A DNA stretch of 55,774 nt. Source: JBAXGW01 sp037139195. Its GTDB lineage: Bacteria > Bacteroidota > Bacteroidia > Bacteroidales > JAHJDW01. Positions 8,167-17,320 of this stretch are shown one piece after another; within the stretch, counting starts at the first letter, position 1, and each line of letters starts with the position of its first letter. The position numbers were made by a program, and so were the translations under genes. The stretch covers positions 1 through 55,774 of the forward strand of contig JBAXGW010000027.1 in the NCBI GenBank assembly GCA_037139195.1. The letters are read 5' to 3'. The notes below the pieces were generated by a model that was given only the letters and a program-made list of their open reading frames with translations, was not told the origin of the DNA and searched no databases.

Positions 8167-9021
8167 TTATGATTTTAAAATTTGTTCGATAAATAAGCTT
8201 ACAACTGAATAAGTTGTGTTAAAATCCGGTAATTGACCTATTGCTAAATGATGCCCCAAACTGCTTTGCCAAGCTCTTTTATTAATACTACCTTTGTTTT
8301 CGTTAACAAAATCAGTAATTCCGTTTATTTTAATTTGTTTATCTGTTGCTTTTTTAATTAACATTTCTTTGATTACAGTATAGTTTTCTGTTTCAATAAT
8401 TTTGGATAAAAAAGCAATGTCGTAAATATCTCTTGGTCTGTTTCTTTGAATAAGAGCCCTTGTTTTCTCGCTAATTACTTCGTTTATTGAATAAACAGGT
8501 ATTATATTTGTAATTGTATCCATGTCAGAATACTCATGAAATATAGATTTTTTAACAGGTTCGGATATTATCTTTTCCGAAAAACTAATATCTAATTTAA
8601 TTTGTGTCTGCCATCTGTTTACAGGTAAAGGTTTTTGATTCGGCTTATGATCTGCTCCCCAGTAGTTAATTTTTATCTCATAACCTTGTCCTTCTTCATC
8701 AGATTTTTGAAATTTTTGTTTTAAAATATGAAATTGAATTCCACTATTTTTTGTTGCTGTTTTCATGATATTTTTAATAAAAACATCATCAACAATAAAT
8801 TTTTTATCTAATAACGTAAAATCTAAATCTTCAGAAAAACGATAATCATTGAAATAACATTTCTTTAGAGCAGTTCCACCTTTGAAGATGAAATTTGTTT
8901 TTGTTGATTCCAAAGAATAAAACGCATTTAAAAAATGACCTAAAACCCAATCCTTATCAATTGTGCTTGTCTTTAATTTTTTCTTTTCGGCAATATCAAT
9001 TATTTCTTTTTGTGTAATCAT
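8167..9021 (-). CDS. abiEii: AbiEii/AbiGii-type nucleotidyltransferase toxin
   Basis: A 284-residue nucleotidyltransferase. The catalytic pattern of the DUF1814 group is visible: G48-G49-T-A-L-K-K, then R-F-S63-E-D65-L-D67-F with the metal-binding aspartates. A later R-P-R-D-I-Y-D-I segment is the other conserved block of the family. Characterised members are toxins that transfer nucleotides to tRNA or use GTP, and they give phage abortive infection when paired with AbiEi. The gene follows abiEi after 4 bp and precedes cas5 by 5 bp. It is unusual in splitting the Cascade genes; the call as toxin is family knowledge. Confidence 0.93.
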   Translation of the reverse strand: MITQKEIIDIAEKKKLKTSTIDKDWVLGHFLNAFYSLESTKTNFIFKGGTALKKCYFNDYRFSEDLDFTLLDKKFIVDDVFIKNIMKTATKNSGIQFHILKQKFQKSDEEGQGYEIKINYWGADHKPNQKPLPVNRWQTQIKLDISFSEKIISEPVKKSIFHEYSDMDTITNIIPVYSINEVISEKTRALIQRNRPRDIYDIAFLSKIIETENYTVIKEMLIKKATDKQIKINGITDFVNENKGSINKRAWQSSLGHHLAIGQLPDFNTTYSVVSLFIEQILKS

Positions 9022-9025
9022 TATT

Positions 9026-9775
9026 TTAAGAATTTGATATTTCTAATATTTCTGCTTCGTCCATATTCATTATTAAATTCCAACGGGAGTTTGTGTGTCC
9101 GTTTTTATTTCCTCCACTATCAAATAAATTAAATTTCTCATTCTTAACTGATAGAGCATATTTATAAAAATAATCCATTTTCGGTTTGTTTGTCAGTTCT
9201 GATAAATAAGCCAAACGTTTTATTACTGCTATATTATCAATCGCTTTACAATATTTAACTAACTTTTGTGCACTTAAATTTGCATTTTTGAAAGCTTTTA
9301 ATATTTCAGCATAACCACCACCATATTGTGGTAAGTCAAAACAATCGACAATTGTTTTTTCTATATCCGTAATTCGAAATTGATGATTTCCGTAGCCGAT
9401 TGTTTTAAACCCAATTAGCTTTTCTTTTTTTACCCTAATAAAATTATACGGCACTCCAAAAATCACCTGATTTCGCTTTACTTGTGTTGTTTGCACATAC
9501 ATTGTATTAGGAATTTGCTCGGTTAATCCGTGATAATGCATTGCTGTCCAGTAAGCTACTCCGCCGTTTTTAACAATAAAACTTGCAATTACATTTTCGT
9601 CCCTGAAATTGTAGCGGCAATATTTGCCTTTTTCAATCATTGAAAGATAATCTTGCTTAATTAGTTCTCTGAAAGCTTTATCATTAAATTCTTTTAGTAA
9701 TAAATCATTTTTTGTAAATACATCAATACCGTACTCTTCTAATTTCTTTAATAATATAATAGACTCTTTTTTCAT
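9026..9775 (-). CDS. abiEi: AbiEi-type antitoxin / autorepressor
   Basis: An AbiEi-family protein of 249 residues with an N-terminal winged helix (from M-K-K-E-S-I-I-L-L) and a C-terminal antitoxin domain. Family members neutralise AbiEii without direct binding (type IV system) and repress their own promoter. The open frame extends to 9850, but I chose the ATG at 9775 because a TATATTTG promoter box lies at 9821-9828, inside the longer version, and because family proteins begin at this helix. It is the first gene after a 242-bp gap in the cas operon, which also holds a strong inverted repeat. Confidence 0.9.
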   Translation of the reverse strand: MKKESIILLKKLEEYGIDVFTKNDLLLKEFNDKAFRELIKQDYLSMIEKGKYCRYNFRDENVIASFIVKNGGVAYWTAMHYHGLTEQIPNTMYVQTTQVKRNQVIFGVPYNFIRVKKEKLIGFKTIGYGNHQFRITDIEKTIVDCFDLPQYGGGYAEILKAFKNANLSAQKLVKYCKAIDNIAVIKRLAYLSELTNKPKMDYFYKYALSVKNEKFNLFDSGGNKNGHTNSRWNLIMNMDEAEILEISNS

Positions 9776-9820
9776 AATATTATATGTTACCTTTTGTTTT
9801 ACAATTCCTATGGGTAAATG

Positions 9821-9828
9821 CAAATATA
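9821..9828 (-). promoter_or_regulatory. Candidate promoter of abiEi-abiEii (and cas5 onward)
   Basis: The minus strand reads TATATTTG, matching the Bacteroidota -7 box. A start near 9814 would give a leader of about 39 bases before the ATG at 9775. Because the genes downstream are packed with gaps of 5 bp or overlaps, this promoter could also drive cas5, cas3, cas4, cas1 and cas2. Confidence 0.6.
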
Positions 9829-9955
9829 GTTGATTAAAAGGTAATAGCAAAATTGATGTTAAATAATTGATAATAATTAGTATAGTAATACAGAGCTACG
9901 AGAAATACATTATTTCATAGTTTTTAAATTTGTCAATGTTATATTATTATGTTTC

Positions 9956-9995
9956 GTGTAAAGATAACACAATAAATATGGTATTATCTTTACAC
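9956..9995. promoter_or_regulatory. 12-bp inverted repeat between cas7 and abiEi
   Basis: GTGTAAAGATAA at 9956-9967 pairs perfectly with TTATCTTTACAC at 9984-9995 across a 16-base loop, with further pairing after one mismatch. It lies about 130 bp upstream of the abiEi promoter box and 23 bp after the cas7 stop. AbiEi proteins are known to bind inverted repeats upstream of their own gene, so it may be an operator. Alternatively it forms a hairpin that attenuates or protects the upstream cas6-cas8b-cas7 message. Confidence 0.6.
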
Positions 9996-10017
9996 AAAAC
10001 ACTAATAAATTTTTTAA

Positions 10018-10998
10018 TTATAACACAAAAATATTAGTCTTATCTGGCTTATTTTCAATAATTAATGAAGATTCATTTCGGTAAATTTCTATCTTTTCTA
10101 TTTCAGCATCAAATTGGTTTAAAATTTTTGATAATTCAGCCAAATCAAGAACTACTTTTCCATCTTGTTTTTCGGATTTCATTTTTACTAGATTATTCAA
10201 ATTAGGCAAAACTGTTTTTGATGTTTCTTTTAATTCTATCCAAAGTAAAAATTCATTCTCAGTACCTGCTTTTGATGCACTATCATAATATGTTGCACCT
10301 CTGCGCATTGCTTCTTTCAGTATATTTATGTCTTCTGAATTTATATCATTTGCGTCTTTACCTGCAATAAATTTTGCGTCTTCTAAATTTTTAGGATTTA
10401 TTGAAAAATGATGTAAATAATGTCCTTCTTCTAATTTAGATTGCTGACCAATGGTTGTTTGACCTTTGTCTTTTGATTCTCCTTCTTCATTTTTTTCTTT
10501 TGCTGGATTAGGATTTCTAAATGGTGCAGTTATTTGTTCCGAAAAAATGTTGTTTTCTTTCCAAATATTAACTCCATGATTAATCTGAACAGTTCCATGT
10601 ATGGAAATATTTTTCCCTTTTGCACCATCACCTTTAGGAGCGAAAGTGGCTCCAAATAATCTAATATCAATACATTTCAATAAATTTTTTGCTATTTCTT
10701 CAGGTTTATCACCTTTTACAGTATTTGGGTCAAATTTTTTATCATACGCTCCAATTAAATCAAAAGGAACTATTTCATTATTTTTAACGTCTTTTTTCAT
10801 TCTTTTGAAATAAAGAACATATTCTGTAGAATAATTATCTTTAATATAATTTTTTATAGTATATTTAAATGCTTTGTCGGTTGCATATACAACACCATTT
10901 GGAAGTGTGCGTGGTAAACCTGTGAAATCGGCATTATAATTTGAATTTATTGCTTTTACAATAGCAGCACCAAAAACTCTATTTTTAAAATTTGTCAT
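10018..10998 (-). CDS. cas7: Cas7, Cascade backbone subunit (I-B)
   Basis: A 326-residue Cas7 of the Csh2/Cst2 kind. The Cas7 hallmark is near residues 109-118, C-I-D-I-R-L-F-G-A-T, and the N-terminal R-V-F-G-A-A-I-V strand begins the RRM fold. Multiple copies coat the crRNA spacer in Cascade. A lysine- and glutamate-rich stretch around residues 165-180 is probably an exposed loop. The gene is 24 bp downstream of cas8b. Its natural partner cas5 is displaced by about 1.8 kb through the AbiE pair. Confidence 0.93.
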   Translation of the reverse strand: MTNFKNRVFGAAIVKAINSNYNADFTGLPRTLPNGVVYATDKAFKYTIKNYIKDNYSTEYVLYFKRMKKDVKNNEIVPFDLIGAYDKKFDPNTVKGDKPEEIAKNLLKCIDIRLFGATFAPKGDGAKGKNISIHGTVQINHGVNIWKENNIFSEQITAPFRNPNPAKEKNEEGESKDKGQTTIGQQSKLEEGHYLHHFSINPKNLEDAKFIAGKDANDINSEDINILKEAMRRGATYYDSASKAGTENEFLLWIELKETSKTVLPNLNNLVKMKSEKQDGKVVLDLAELSKILNQFDAEIEKIEIYRNESSLIIENKPDKTNIFVL

Positions 10999-11022
10999 AT
11001 TTTTATATTTTATTGATTATTA

Positions 11023-12939
11023 CTAATTTTCTTGTGTAACTTCTTTCTTGAAAATTGTTTCGGAAAAATATCCTGCAAGTATTAGAGGTAAAAGATTTTT
11101 AATATTTTCTTTTGTATCAAATCCCATTACTTCTCCCATGATTTTGTCAAATTCATATTTTTTCGGGTATAAAGTTAATTTGTGTTTATAAGAATCATAA
11201 GTTCTTGCAATTGCTTGTTTAAATAAATTTGCGTCTGACTTTTGCAAAAAAGGTTCTAATAGAGCATGAGTTCTATTAGCTGATTCATTTTGAATTAACA
11301 ACTTCCATATTATTTGACCGGAAGCGAAAGCAAATTCATCATTCGTTCGAATTCTTTCAGATGAATTTTCTGGTTTTGCTACTATCTTTAATCTTTCAAA
11401 TAGCTGTTCTGTTTTATTTACCATATCAGTATTATTATTAGAATTAACAAAATAATTATATAAACTAAACCAAATATTAAGTTTTTCCTTAATATCAGTT
11501 GTTCTCTTAAATTCTTTATCTCTATGAATATCATCAAGTATTGAATTCGACATAATTTCATAGAAAATTTCATAAGTAATAGCTTGTCTTTTTGATTTAT
11601 AAACATAATCATAAAGCGTTTTTCGATATTTGTAAAATAAATCAACGATTGTTTCAGTAGCATAATTACTGATTTTTAAATCATCAAAATATTTTAACCG
11701 CAATCCATTTTTAGTTTCCTGAAGTAATTGTTTATTAAATACTTTATTCAAAATATTACTTTGAAAATCAAATATATTATCGATTTTAAAATCTTTTAAA
11801 AGCTCACCTTTACTTTTAACTTTAAAAATAGCTTTTATTATAGGCATGTCATCAGTTTTATATCTGAAAACAGGTACAAAATCCAAATCATAAATCATTT
11901 CTTTCTTATTCTTCGGAATGTATTTAAAATATACCAAATAATAATTTTGTAAATCCTTTTCCCGCTCATTTAATAAATGTTCAATGATTTCTTTATGCCC
12001 TTTCGTTTTGTCATTTTTGAAGAACTTAACAACTTCTTGTGTTAATTCTTGTTTATCTACAAATAAGGGAAATGGATTTGGTAAAACCTGATTATCATAT
12101 TTTAATCTAAAAAATTGATATACTTTTTTTGCTGTAAATCCATCAACTTTATAATTTACATCAAAAGAAGCTGATTTATGTCTTAAAAATGGTTTATTAT
12201 CAATATTCCCAACATTTAAATCGTTTATAATACCATGAGCTTCATCTTTTTTTAAATCATATAAAAAAACTTTTGTAGACAAATAATTACTGTAAAAATC
12301 TTGATAATCTTTTATTTCAGGGTCCTTTAAGAAAAAATAAAAAAGAAAAGTATCTTTAATTGTTATTTCATAATTTCTAAATTTTAAATTATATTTCCAA
12401 CCCTTTTCTTCTTTTAGACATGCTCCATTTTTATCAAAAAACTTGAAAAATTCATTATTCAGGTATTTAGTAAATTTTTCAAACCATAATTTTTGTTGTT
12501 CTGTTAAATTTTCAGTATAGTTTTTTACAGATGTTATATATGATTTTAATGCATTTTCTTGTTCTTTACGTCTTTCTTCAAGTGTTTGCATAATTTTCAA
12601 ACCACCTTTTTTTTCTTTTTCTTGTGGTTTCAAACCTTTACCAGATATTGAAATACCGAAAGGACTACCAACATCAATGAAAATTTTTTCAATTGCATTC
12701 ATGCTTTTATTGGTAATCATTTCTGAATTAGTATATCTTTCTAAAAATTGATTATATAATAAAGCATATTTTTCTGTTTTATTATCAACGTTCAAAATAT
12801 TCTCATCTTTAATAACCAACTCATCTCCTTCTTTTTCAAGAAAAATATATAAACCTTCTTTTAATTCAAGGTTTTCTGAAAATATTTCAGGACTTTTCTC
12901 TTCTAAATGTTCTATAAAATTTACTATTTCTTGAATCAT
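11023..12939 (-). CDS. cas8b: Cas8b large subunit of Cascade (Csh1/TM1802-like)
   Basis: A 638-residue large subunit in the position and size range of type I-B Cas8b (Csh1/TM1802 family). Large subunits diverge strongly, so identification rests on length, on the N-terminal segment with G-S-P-F-G-I-S-I-S-G-K, and on the cas6-cas8-cas7 order. Cas8b recognises the PAM and recruits Cas3. No HD nuclease or zinc-finger cysteine pattern is visible; the HD domain is on Cas3 here. It lies 27 bp after cas6 and 24 bp before cas7. A deviant I-B-like subtype is possible. Confidence 0.85.
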   Translation of the reverse strand: MIQEIVNFIEHLEEKSPEIFSENLELKEGLYIFLEKEGDELVIKDENILNVDNKTEKYALLYNQFLERYTNSEMITNKSMNAIEKIFIDVGSPFGISISGKGLKPQEKEKKGGLKIMQTLEERRKEQENALKSYITSVKNYTENLTEQQKLWFEKFTKYLNNEFFKFFDKNGACLKEEKGWKYNLKFRNYEITIKDTFLFYFFLKDPEIKDYQDFYSNYLSTKVFLYDLKKDEAHGIINDLNVGNIDNKPFLRHKSASFDVNYKVDGFTAKKVYQFFRLKYDNQVLPNPFPLFVDKQELTQEVVKFFKNDKTKGHKEIIEHLLNEREKDLQNYYLVYFKYIPKNKKEMIYDLDFVPVFRYKTDDMPIIKAIFKVKSKGELLKDFKIDNIFDFQSNILNKVFNKQLLQETKNGLRLKYFDDLKISNYATETIVDLFYKYRKTLYDYVYKSKRQAITYEIFYEIMSNSILDDIHRDKEFKRTTDIKEKLNIWFSLYNYFVNSNNNTDMVNKTEQLFERLKIVAKPENSSERIRTNDEFAFASGQIIWKLLIQNESANRTHALLEPFLQKSDANLFKQAIARTYDSYKHKLTLYPKKYEFDKIMGEVMGFDTKENIKNLLPLILAGYFSETIFKKEVTQEN

Positions 12940-12966
12940 CTTTTCTCTATTTATTTGTTTTAAATA

Positions 12967-13743
12967 CTATTCATTAACTTCACACCAACCAAATCCTACC
13001 GAATTTTTTTCTCCAAAGCCTGCCCCGTAAATCATTTTGTGAACTTCTATTGGAGCTTTTAGTTCAAAATAAAATTTATAACCTCGTATTTTGCTTTGTG
13101 CTGATGTATAGGGTTTTATTGTTGTTAATTTAGATTTTATTTCGCTTTGTAGTTTAAACGCAATTTCATTTTCTGATATATTAGTTTTGTTATATGGCAA
13201 TGTGTTGAATTTTTGCAATATATGACGAATTAAATACCCATCAAAAAGATCATCGTTGGGAGAAAGATATTTTGCATGTTTTTCATCCTCTGGCAAATAA
13301 CTAATAACCACTGGTGAAGTTGCCTTGTAATTCATAGTGCTATTAAAAATCGGTTCAGTTAGTCTTTCTACTTGCACAACTTTTAAATCTAAACCATTAA
13401 ATCGGTCGCCAATATATACTTCCTGATTATTGAATAGGCCAATGATAAATTTTTCTGCTATTTCCGTTATCAAAAATGAAACCTGCAATTCAATTGTATT
13501 TAATTTAACTTCAAACAATGATTTTTCTTTCCAAAGTATAGGTCTTCCAATTACCAATGGCGAGTAGTTGAAAAATTTAAAACTCTTATTTCCGTCCTTG
13601 TAACCCTCAGAATGTAAAAATTGAGCAAACTCCCTATCTGCATTACCAATGATTTTGTATATCCAAGCTCCAATATAGTATTGATAATCCATTGGAAGCA
13701 TGCGTTGACGATTTTCTAAATTTAATTTAATTTTAAAGCGCAT
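12967..13743 (-). CDS. cas6: Cas6 crRNA-processing endoribonuclease
   Basis: A Cas6 of 258 residues from the ATG at 13743; the frame extends 11 codons further to 13776, but M-R-F-K-I-K-L-N-L is the usual family start. The C-terminal glycine-rich RNA-binding loop is clear: G-A-G-F-G-E-K-N-S-V-G-F-G in the last 19 residues. Cas6 cuts within each repeat to leave the 8-nt ATTGAAAT handle. It is the first gene of the operon. About 60 bp upstream the minus strand reads TAATTTTTG, a promoter box one base off consensus spacing. Confidence 0.93.
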   Translation of the reverse strand: MRFKIKLNLENRQRMLPMDYQYYIGAWIYKIIGNADREFAQFLHSEGYKDGNKSFKFFNYSPLVIGRPILWKEKSLFEVKLNTIELQVSFLITEIAEKFIIGLFNNQEVYIGDRFNGLDLKVVQVERLTEPIFNSTMNYKATSPVVISYLPEDEKHAKYLSPNDDLFDGYLIRHILQKFNTLPYNKTNISENEIAFKLQSEIKSKLTTIKPYTSAQSKIRGYKFYFELKAPIEVHKMIYGAGFGEKNSVGFGWCEVNE

Positions 13744-13776
13744 TTTTGTTAAATTTGAAATGATAATTTTACGCAA

Positions 13777-14091
13777 TAAAATTGTAAATGAAAAATATTT
13801 TCACAAAAATTATATTAAATGTTGATAAGTTTTTGTTATAGGTTTATGAAAATAATTAAAGTCAGTCTTCATGGGAAAAAATGCTCAGAAAATTCGTAAT
13901 GGAGACGAAGAAAGAGTTGAAATATAGGAGTTATACTTGGCTGGGTAGCTCATGGTCTATACAAGTCCAACGAAGAGTAAGGGGTTTATGTACGAGCTTC
14001 ATATAGTTTTTTAGATTCTATAAAATCAAACTATCTTGTTAGTCTGTTGTTTGACGTCGTAATTGTAAGCTTAACTATCAATAACCCTTCA
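13777..14091. other. Gap between cas operon and transglutaminase-like gene
   Basis: This 315-bp stretch should contain the cas promoter near 13800. The middle part (about 13860-14005) is less AT-rich than its surroundings and holds only a 35-codon open frame (13899-14006, plus) that I cannot relate to anything. It may be a degraded gene or mobile-element remnant. No RNA gene is recognisable. Confidence 0.4.
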
Positions 14092-16008
14092 TTATTTGCT
14101 TCTCTTCAATGCCGACTTTCCCTTTGCATTTAGAATCTTGTTTTGTTTAAGTAGTTTTTTGTATATTCGAAATTCAAATTTCTCTTGTTCTTTGATTTTT
14201 TTATCAATATATTTTTTTCTCTTTTGAAGTAGTTTTGCTTCTTTTAAGTGTTTTGCATTTGCTTTTTTTAGTTTCTTTAGATTATCTTTTATAATAAGTT
14301 TAGCAATTCTATTTGCTAAAATAATATCAGCATTTGTTAGTATTTGTTCGTCTTTACTGTTTTGAGTTGTGCTAGGTTCGTCAGAAATAGGAAGCCCAAT
14401 TATATCCGATTTTTCAAAGCTAACTTCGTTTTTAGCACTGTATTTTTTGCATTTACTACTGGTGTTTAGATTCTTTTTGTTTGAATTTTTAAGACTGTCA
14501 AGTGTTTTAATGTTTGTTTGAAAAGTTGATGTCCTTTTTTTTACGCTGTCAGCAATAACTACATTTATTGTTTTAATAGTGTCATTAAACTTGTTTAACC
14601 ATGATTCAGAAGTTTTATATTCTGATTTTATAAGCGGAATAGTATTTTTAGTATTTGAGTATGTTGAATCATAACAAAGCTTCGATATTTCTGTCAGTTG
14701 ATTTATAATATCGGTAATTTTTTCGTTTCTATTTTGGAGTGTTGTTATAGAGTCGGTATATGTCTTAATTCGATTTTTCAAGGTGTCTTGCATTGCCTGA
14801 ATTTTTTCAGGTTTTGCTTTTTCTAGCTGTTTAATTAACGATTTTTCTTGTTTTTTGCTTAAGCCAGCTTTGCTACACAATGCTTTATTCTGATTTTTCA
14901 GTTTTTGATTCGTTGTATTTAAGCTAGTAATTGTTTTATAGCATTGTTCAATTTGTTTATTGCATGATTTTATAGCGTCTTCGTGAATTTTAGTGCATTC
15001 TGCGTGATATTTGTCGTTGTTTTTGAAGAGTAATTTGATAAATTCTTTAATTTCTTTTTCATGAAGTTTTAAAACTTGTTTTGTGCTATCTGTATTTAAA
15101 AGTAATTTGTTACAGGTTTCAATAAATTCGGTTGTATCGTTAATTTTCTTTGGTAAGTGATTGAAAGTCCAATTAGATTCTTTTAAAAGATATTCTGCTA
15201 ATTCAAAGTTATTGTGAAAATTGAAATCTTTAGCTCCTTTTGCAAGCCAAGAATTTGACATAGGCAAATTGTTGTAATATTCTGAAATGCTATCATTGTA
15301 ATTATATAGCAATGGCGTGTTTTTTGTCCAGTTTTTATTCTGAAAGTCAGGTAAAGATTGCGTGTTTTGTAAAAGTTGAAGGTAAGGGACTACAGGAATT
15401 GAGTTTTTAATATATTCGTTTGGTTCTATTAAAAAAGATTCTTCGCTGTATTGATACTTCAGCCGAACTCCTTTTTTTATAGTTGGTAAATTAAAGAATT
15501 TTGGAATGTATTGATAATATTTAAATTTTAATTCAAATTCTCCCCAATCAGCAAAAGGGTCAATTAACTTCCATTCATTGTTGATTTTCACAAGAGGCCA
15601 ATTATGAACGGATCTAATAAATGGCTCGTCCTTTTTGTGCCAATTGTCTGCTCCATAGCCAATTGCCATAAAACAATCGAGATTCGATAATTTGCATAAA
15701 TCAAGGTAAAGACTATTGAAATTTTGAGCGAAAATTTTGCCGAAAAATAAACGTTTCCATCTAAGTTTTTTATCATAATCTTTTATTAAAGATTTTTTCT
15801 TTATTTTTATGTTTTTAGCAACGTAAATGTGAAGAGCATGCGCTTTTTCGTAATCAGTTTTAGAATAACGAGTAATGGTTTTTGCAAGCTTCTTTTTAGA
15901 AATTCTTGCAAACCAATGTGCTTTACTTGCCCATTCAACATAGCTTGTTTGAGCAGATAAATTAATAATGATAAATAGACAAAAAACAAAGGATAATAAT
16001 CTTTTCAA
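14092..16008 (-). CDS. Exported transglutaminase-fold protein, probably inactive
   Basis: A 638-residue protein with a signal peptide (M-K-R-L-L-S... ending L-S-A-Q near residue 20). Residues about 45-160 match the transglutaminase-like fold: a domain-opening helix, then Y-L-D-L-C105-K-L-S-N-L-D-C, H135 in V-H-N-W and D150 in W-K-L-I-D-P. In active relatives the catalytic cysteine precedes the L-C segment by eleven residues; here that position is A94. His and Asp remain. Residues about 330-640 are lysine-rich and predicted coiled coil. It may be an exported protein- or wall-binding factor. No neighbour suggests a substrate, and no T9SS tail is visible. Confidence 0.85.
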   Translation of the reverse strand: MKRLLSFVFCLFIIINLSAQTSYVEWASKAHWFARISKKKLAKTITRYSKTDYEKAHALHIYVAKNIKIKKKSLIKDYDKKLRWKRLFFGKIFAQNFNSLYLDLCKLSNLDCFMAIGYGADNWHKKDEPFIRSVHNWPLVKINNEWKLIDPFADWGEFELKFKYYQYIPKFFNLPTIKKGVRLKYQYSEESFLIEPNEYIKNSIPVVPYLQLLQNTQSLPDFQNKNWTKNTPLLYNYNDSISEYYNNLPMSNSWLAKGAKDFNFHNNFELAEYLLKESNWTFNHLPKKINDTTEFIETCNKLLLNTDSTKQVLKLHEKEIKEFIKLLFKNNDKYHAECTKIHEDAIKSCNKQIEQCYKTITSLNTTNQKLKNQNKALCSKAGLSKKQEKSLIKQLEKAKPEKIQAMQDTLKNRIKTYTDSITTLQNRNEKITDIINQLTEISKLCYDSTYSNTKNTIPLIKSEYKTSESWLNKFNDTIKTINVVIADSVKKRTSTFQTNIKTLDSLKNSNKKNLNTSSKCKKYSAKNEVSFEKSDIIGLPISDEPSTTQNSKDEQILTNADIILANRIAKLIIKDNLKKLKKANAKHLKEAKLLQKRKKYIDKKIKEQEKFEFRIYKKLLKQNKILNAKGKSALKRSK

Positions 16009-16577
16009 ATCAGGTTTTTTATTGAATTATAACGTAATATAATTTTGTTTATTATTTCACTTTTGTCGTTTGTATAAAAATCATACTAGAAACTATTTTT
16101 TTTGCTTTTAAATCTTGATTTTTGTTTATATATTTGTAACGAAAATTTTAATTATACACCTTGATGTACAACTGCAAAATAGCATGTAAGAAACTAAACT
16201 TTAGCTTAATAGTAAAAACTATTGAGGATGGTTATGGTTTTTTGCCAATCAAAGGAATAATTAAAATTGAAGTTTTTGACACAGTTTAGTGCGCTAAGAA
16301 CGCAAAAGGCTAATAAATCGATGTGTCAAAATATCATTCATTGCCCTATGGACTTTTTTAACAAGAGTTATCCTACAATTAAAAAGTCCATCCCAAATTT
16401 CTTAATGAAGTTTTGATACCTATCGAAATGCATAGTTACTTTTGCTAGTCGCTTTAATTTATTGTCCTAAACAAATGTTAAAATAGATTTTTATTTTAGT
16501 CGATTTTTTTTGATATTCTGGCTAATTATTCTATTTTTGGATGTCTATAAAATGAATTAAGAAAAACAAAATATTTT
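16009..16577. other. Gap with two inverted repeats upstream of the lysine cluster
   Basis: This 569-bp region has no convincing gene. TTTTGACACA at 16274-16283 pairs with TGTGTCAAAA at 16322-16331 (38-base loop), and TGGACTTTTT at 16349-16358 pairs with AAAAAGTCCA at 16381-16390. A plus-strand TATATTTG box at 16129-16136 is a possible promoter, but it is 440 bp from the next gene. The repeats could regulate the lysine genes or be remnants of dispersed elements; I cannot decide. Confidence 0.45.
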
Positions 16578-17222
16578 ATGAAAAAGAAAATATCGATAGA
16601 AGAAGCCGTTGCGAAAGTTAAAGATGGCATGACAATTATGGTTGCTGGATTTATGGCTAATGGAACTCCAAATACAGTTATTGAAGCATTGTCTAAAACT
16701 AATGTAAAAAATTTAACTCTAATTTGCAACGATTCTGCTTTCCCCGATAAAGGTGTTGGTTTGTTAATAGTGAATAAGCAAGTTAAAAAGATTATTACAT
16801 CACATATCGGAACGAATCCGGTAACTATCGACCAATTAAATGCGAAAGAAATTGAAGTTGAATTTAATCCACAAGGAACTTTAGCTGAAAGAATACGATG
16901 TGGAGGAGCTGGACTTGGTGGTTTTTTAACGCCAACAGGTCTTGGAACAGTTGTTCAAGATGGAAAACAAATATTAAATATTGGGGGAAAAGACTTTATA
17001 TTAGAATTGCCGCTTAGAGCTGATGTTGCTTTGCTTGGAGCATCTATTGCTGACGAGGAAGGAAATCTTTTTTATAAAGCTACATCGCAAAACTTTAACC
17101 CTGTTATGGCAACAGCTGCTGATATTGTTATTGCAGAAGCAGAACAAGTTGTTAAAACAGGTGGAATACAAATGGAATCGGTGCATACACCCGCTATTTT
17201 TGTTGATTACATCGTTAATTAA
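16578..17222 (+). CDS. atoD: Butyryl-CoA:acetoacetate CoA-transferase alpha subunit
   Basis: A 214-residue class I CoA-transferase alpha subunit, normal for AtoD. It shows G-F-M-A-N-G-T-P near residue 24, N-P-Q-G-T-L-A-E-R-I-R around 97-107 and a glycine-rich G-G-A-G-L-G-G-F loop. In lysine fermentation the alpha-beta enzyme moves CoA from butyryl-CoA to acetoacetate, the ketoacid released by Kce. The catalytic glutamate is on the beta subunit (AtoA), which is normally the next gene but is absent here; the following gene is an aminotransferase. The beta subunit must therefore be encoded elsewhere. First gene of the cluster. Confidence 0.9.
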   Translation: MKKKISIEEAVAKVKDGMTIMVAGFMANGTPNTVIEALSKTNVKNLTLICNDSAFPDKGVGLLIVNKQVKKIITSHIGTNPVTIDQLNAKEIEVEFNPQGTLAERIRCGGAGLGGFLTPTGLGTVVQDGKQILNIGGKDFILELPLRADVALLGASIADEEGNLFYKATSQNFNPVMATAADIVIAEAEQVVKTGGIQMESVHTPAIFVDYIVN

Positions 17223-17272
17223 TGGTTCAGGGTAAACGGTGCAAGGTGAAAGGTGAAAGGTCGCTGGTTCAG
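17223..17272. repeat. GGT-rich dispersed repeat, copy a
   Basis: Sequence of the type GGTGCAAGGTGAAAGGT next to GGTTCAGGG fills the gap between atoD and the aminotransferase gene. Related copies occur at 18579, 19504, 23179 and 33479, always between genes. Confidence 0.75.
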
Positions 17273-17320
17273 TTATGAAATAATAAACAAATTTTAAATT
17301 TAAACTAAATAACATACAAT

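Noticed and set aside
13860..14010. Possible intron or mobile-element remnant downstream of the transglutaminase-like gene
   Set aside because: Composition differs from the surroundings, but I found no intron domain, transposase fragment or inverted ends, only a 35-codon frame.
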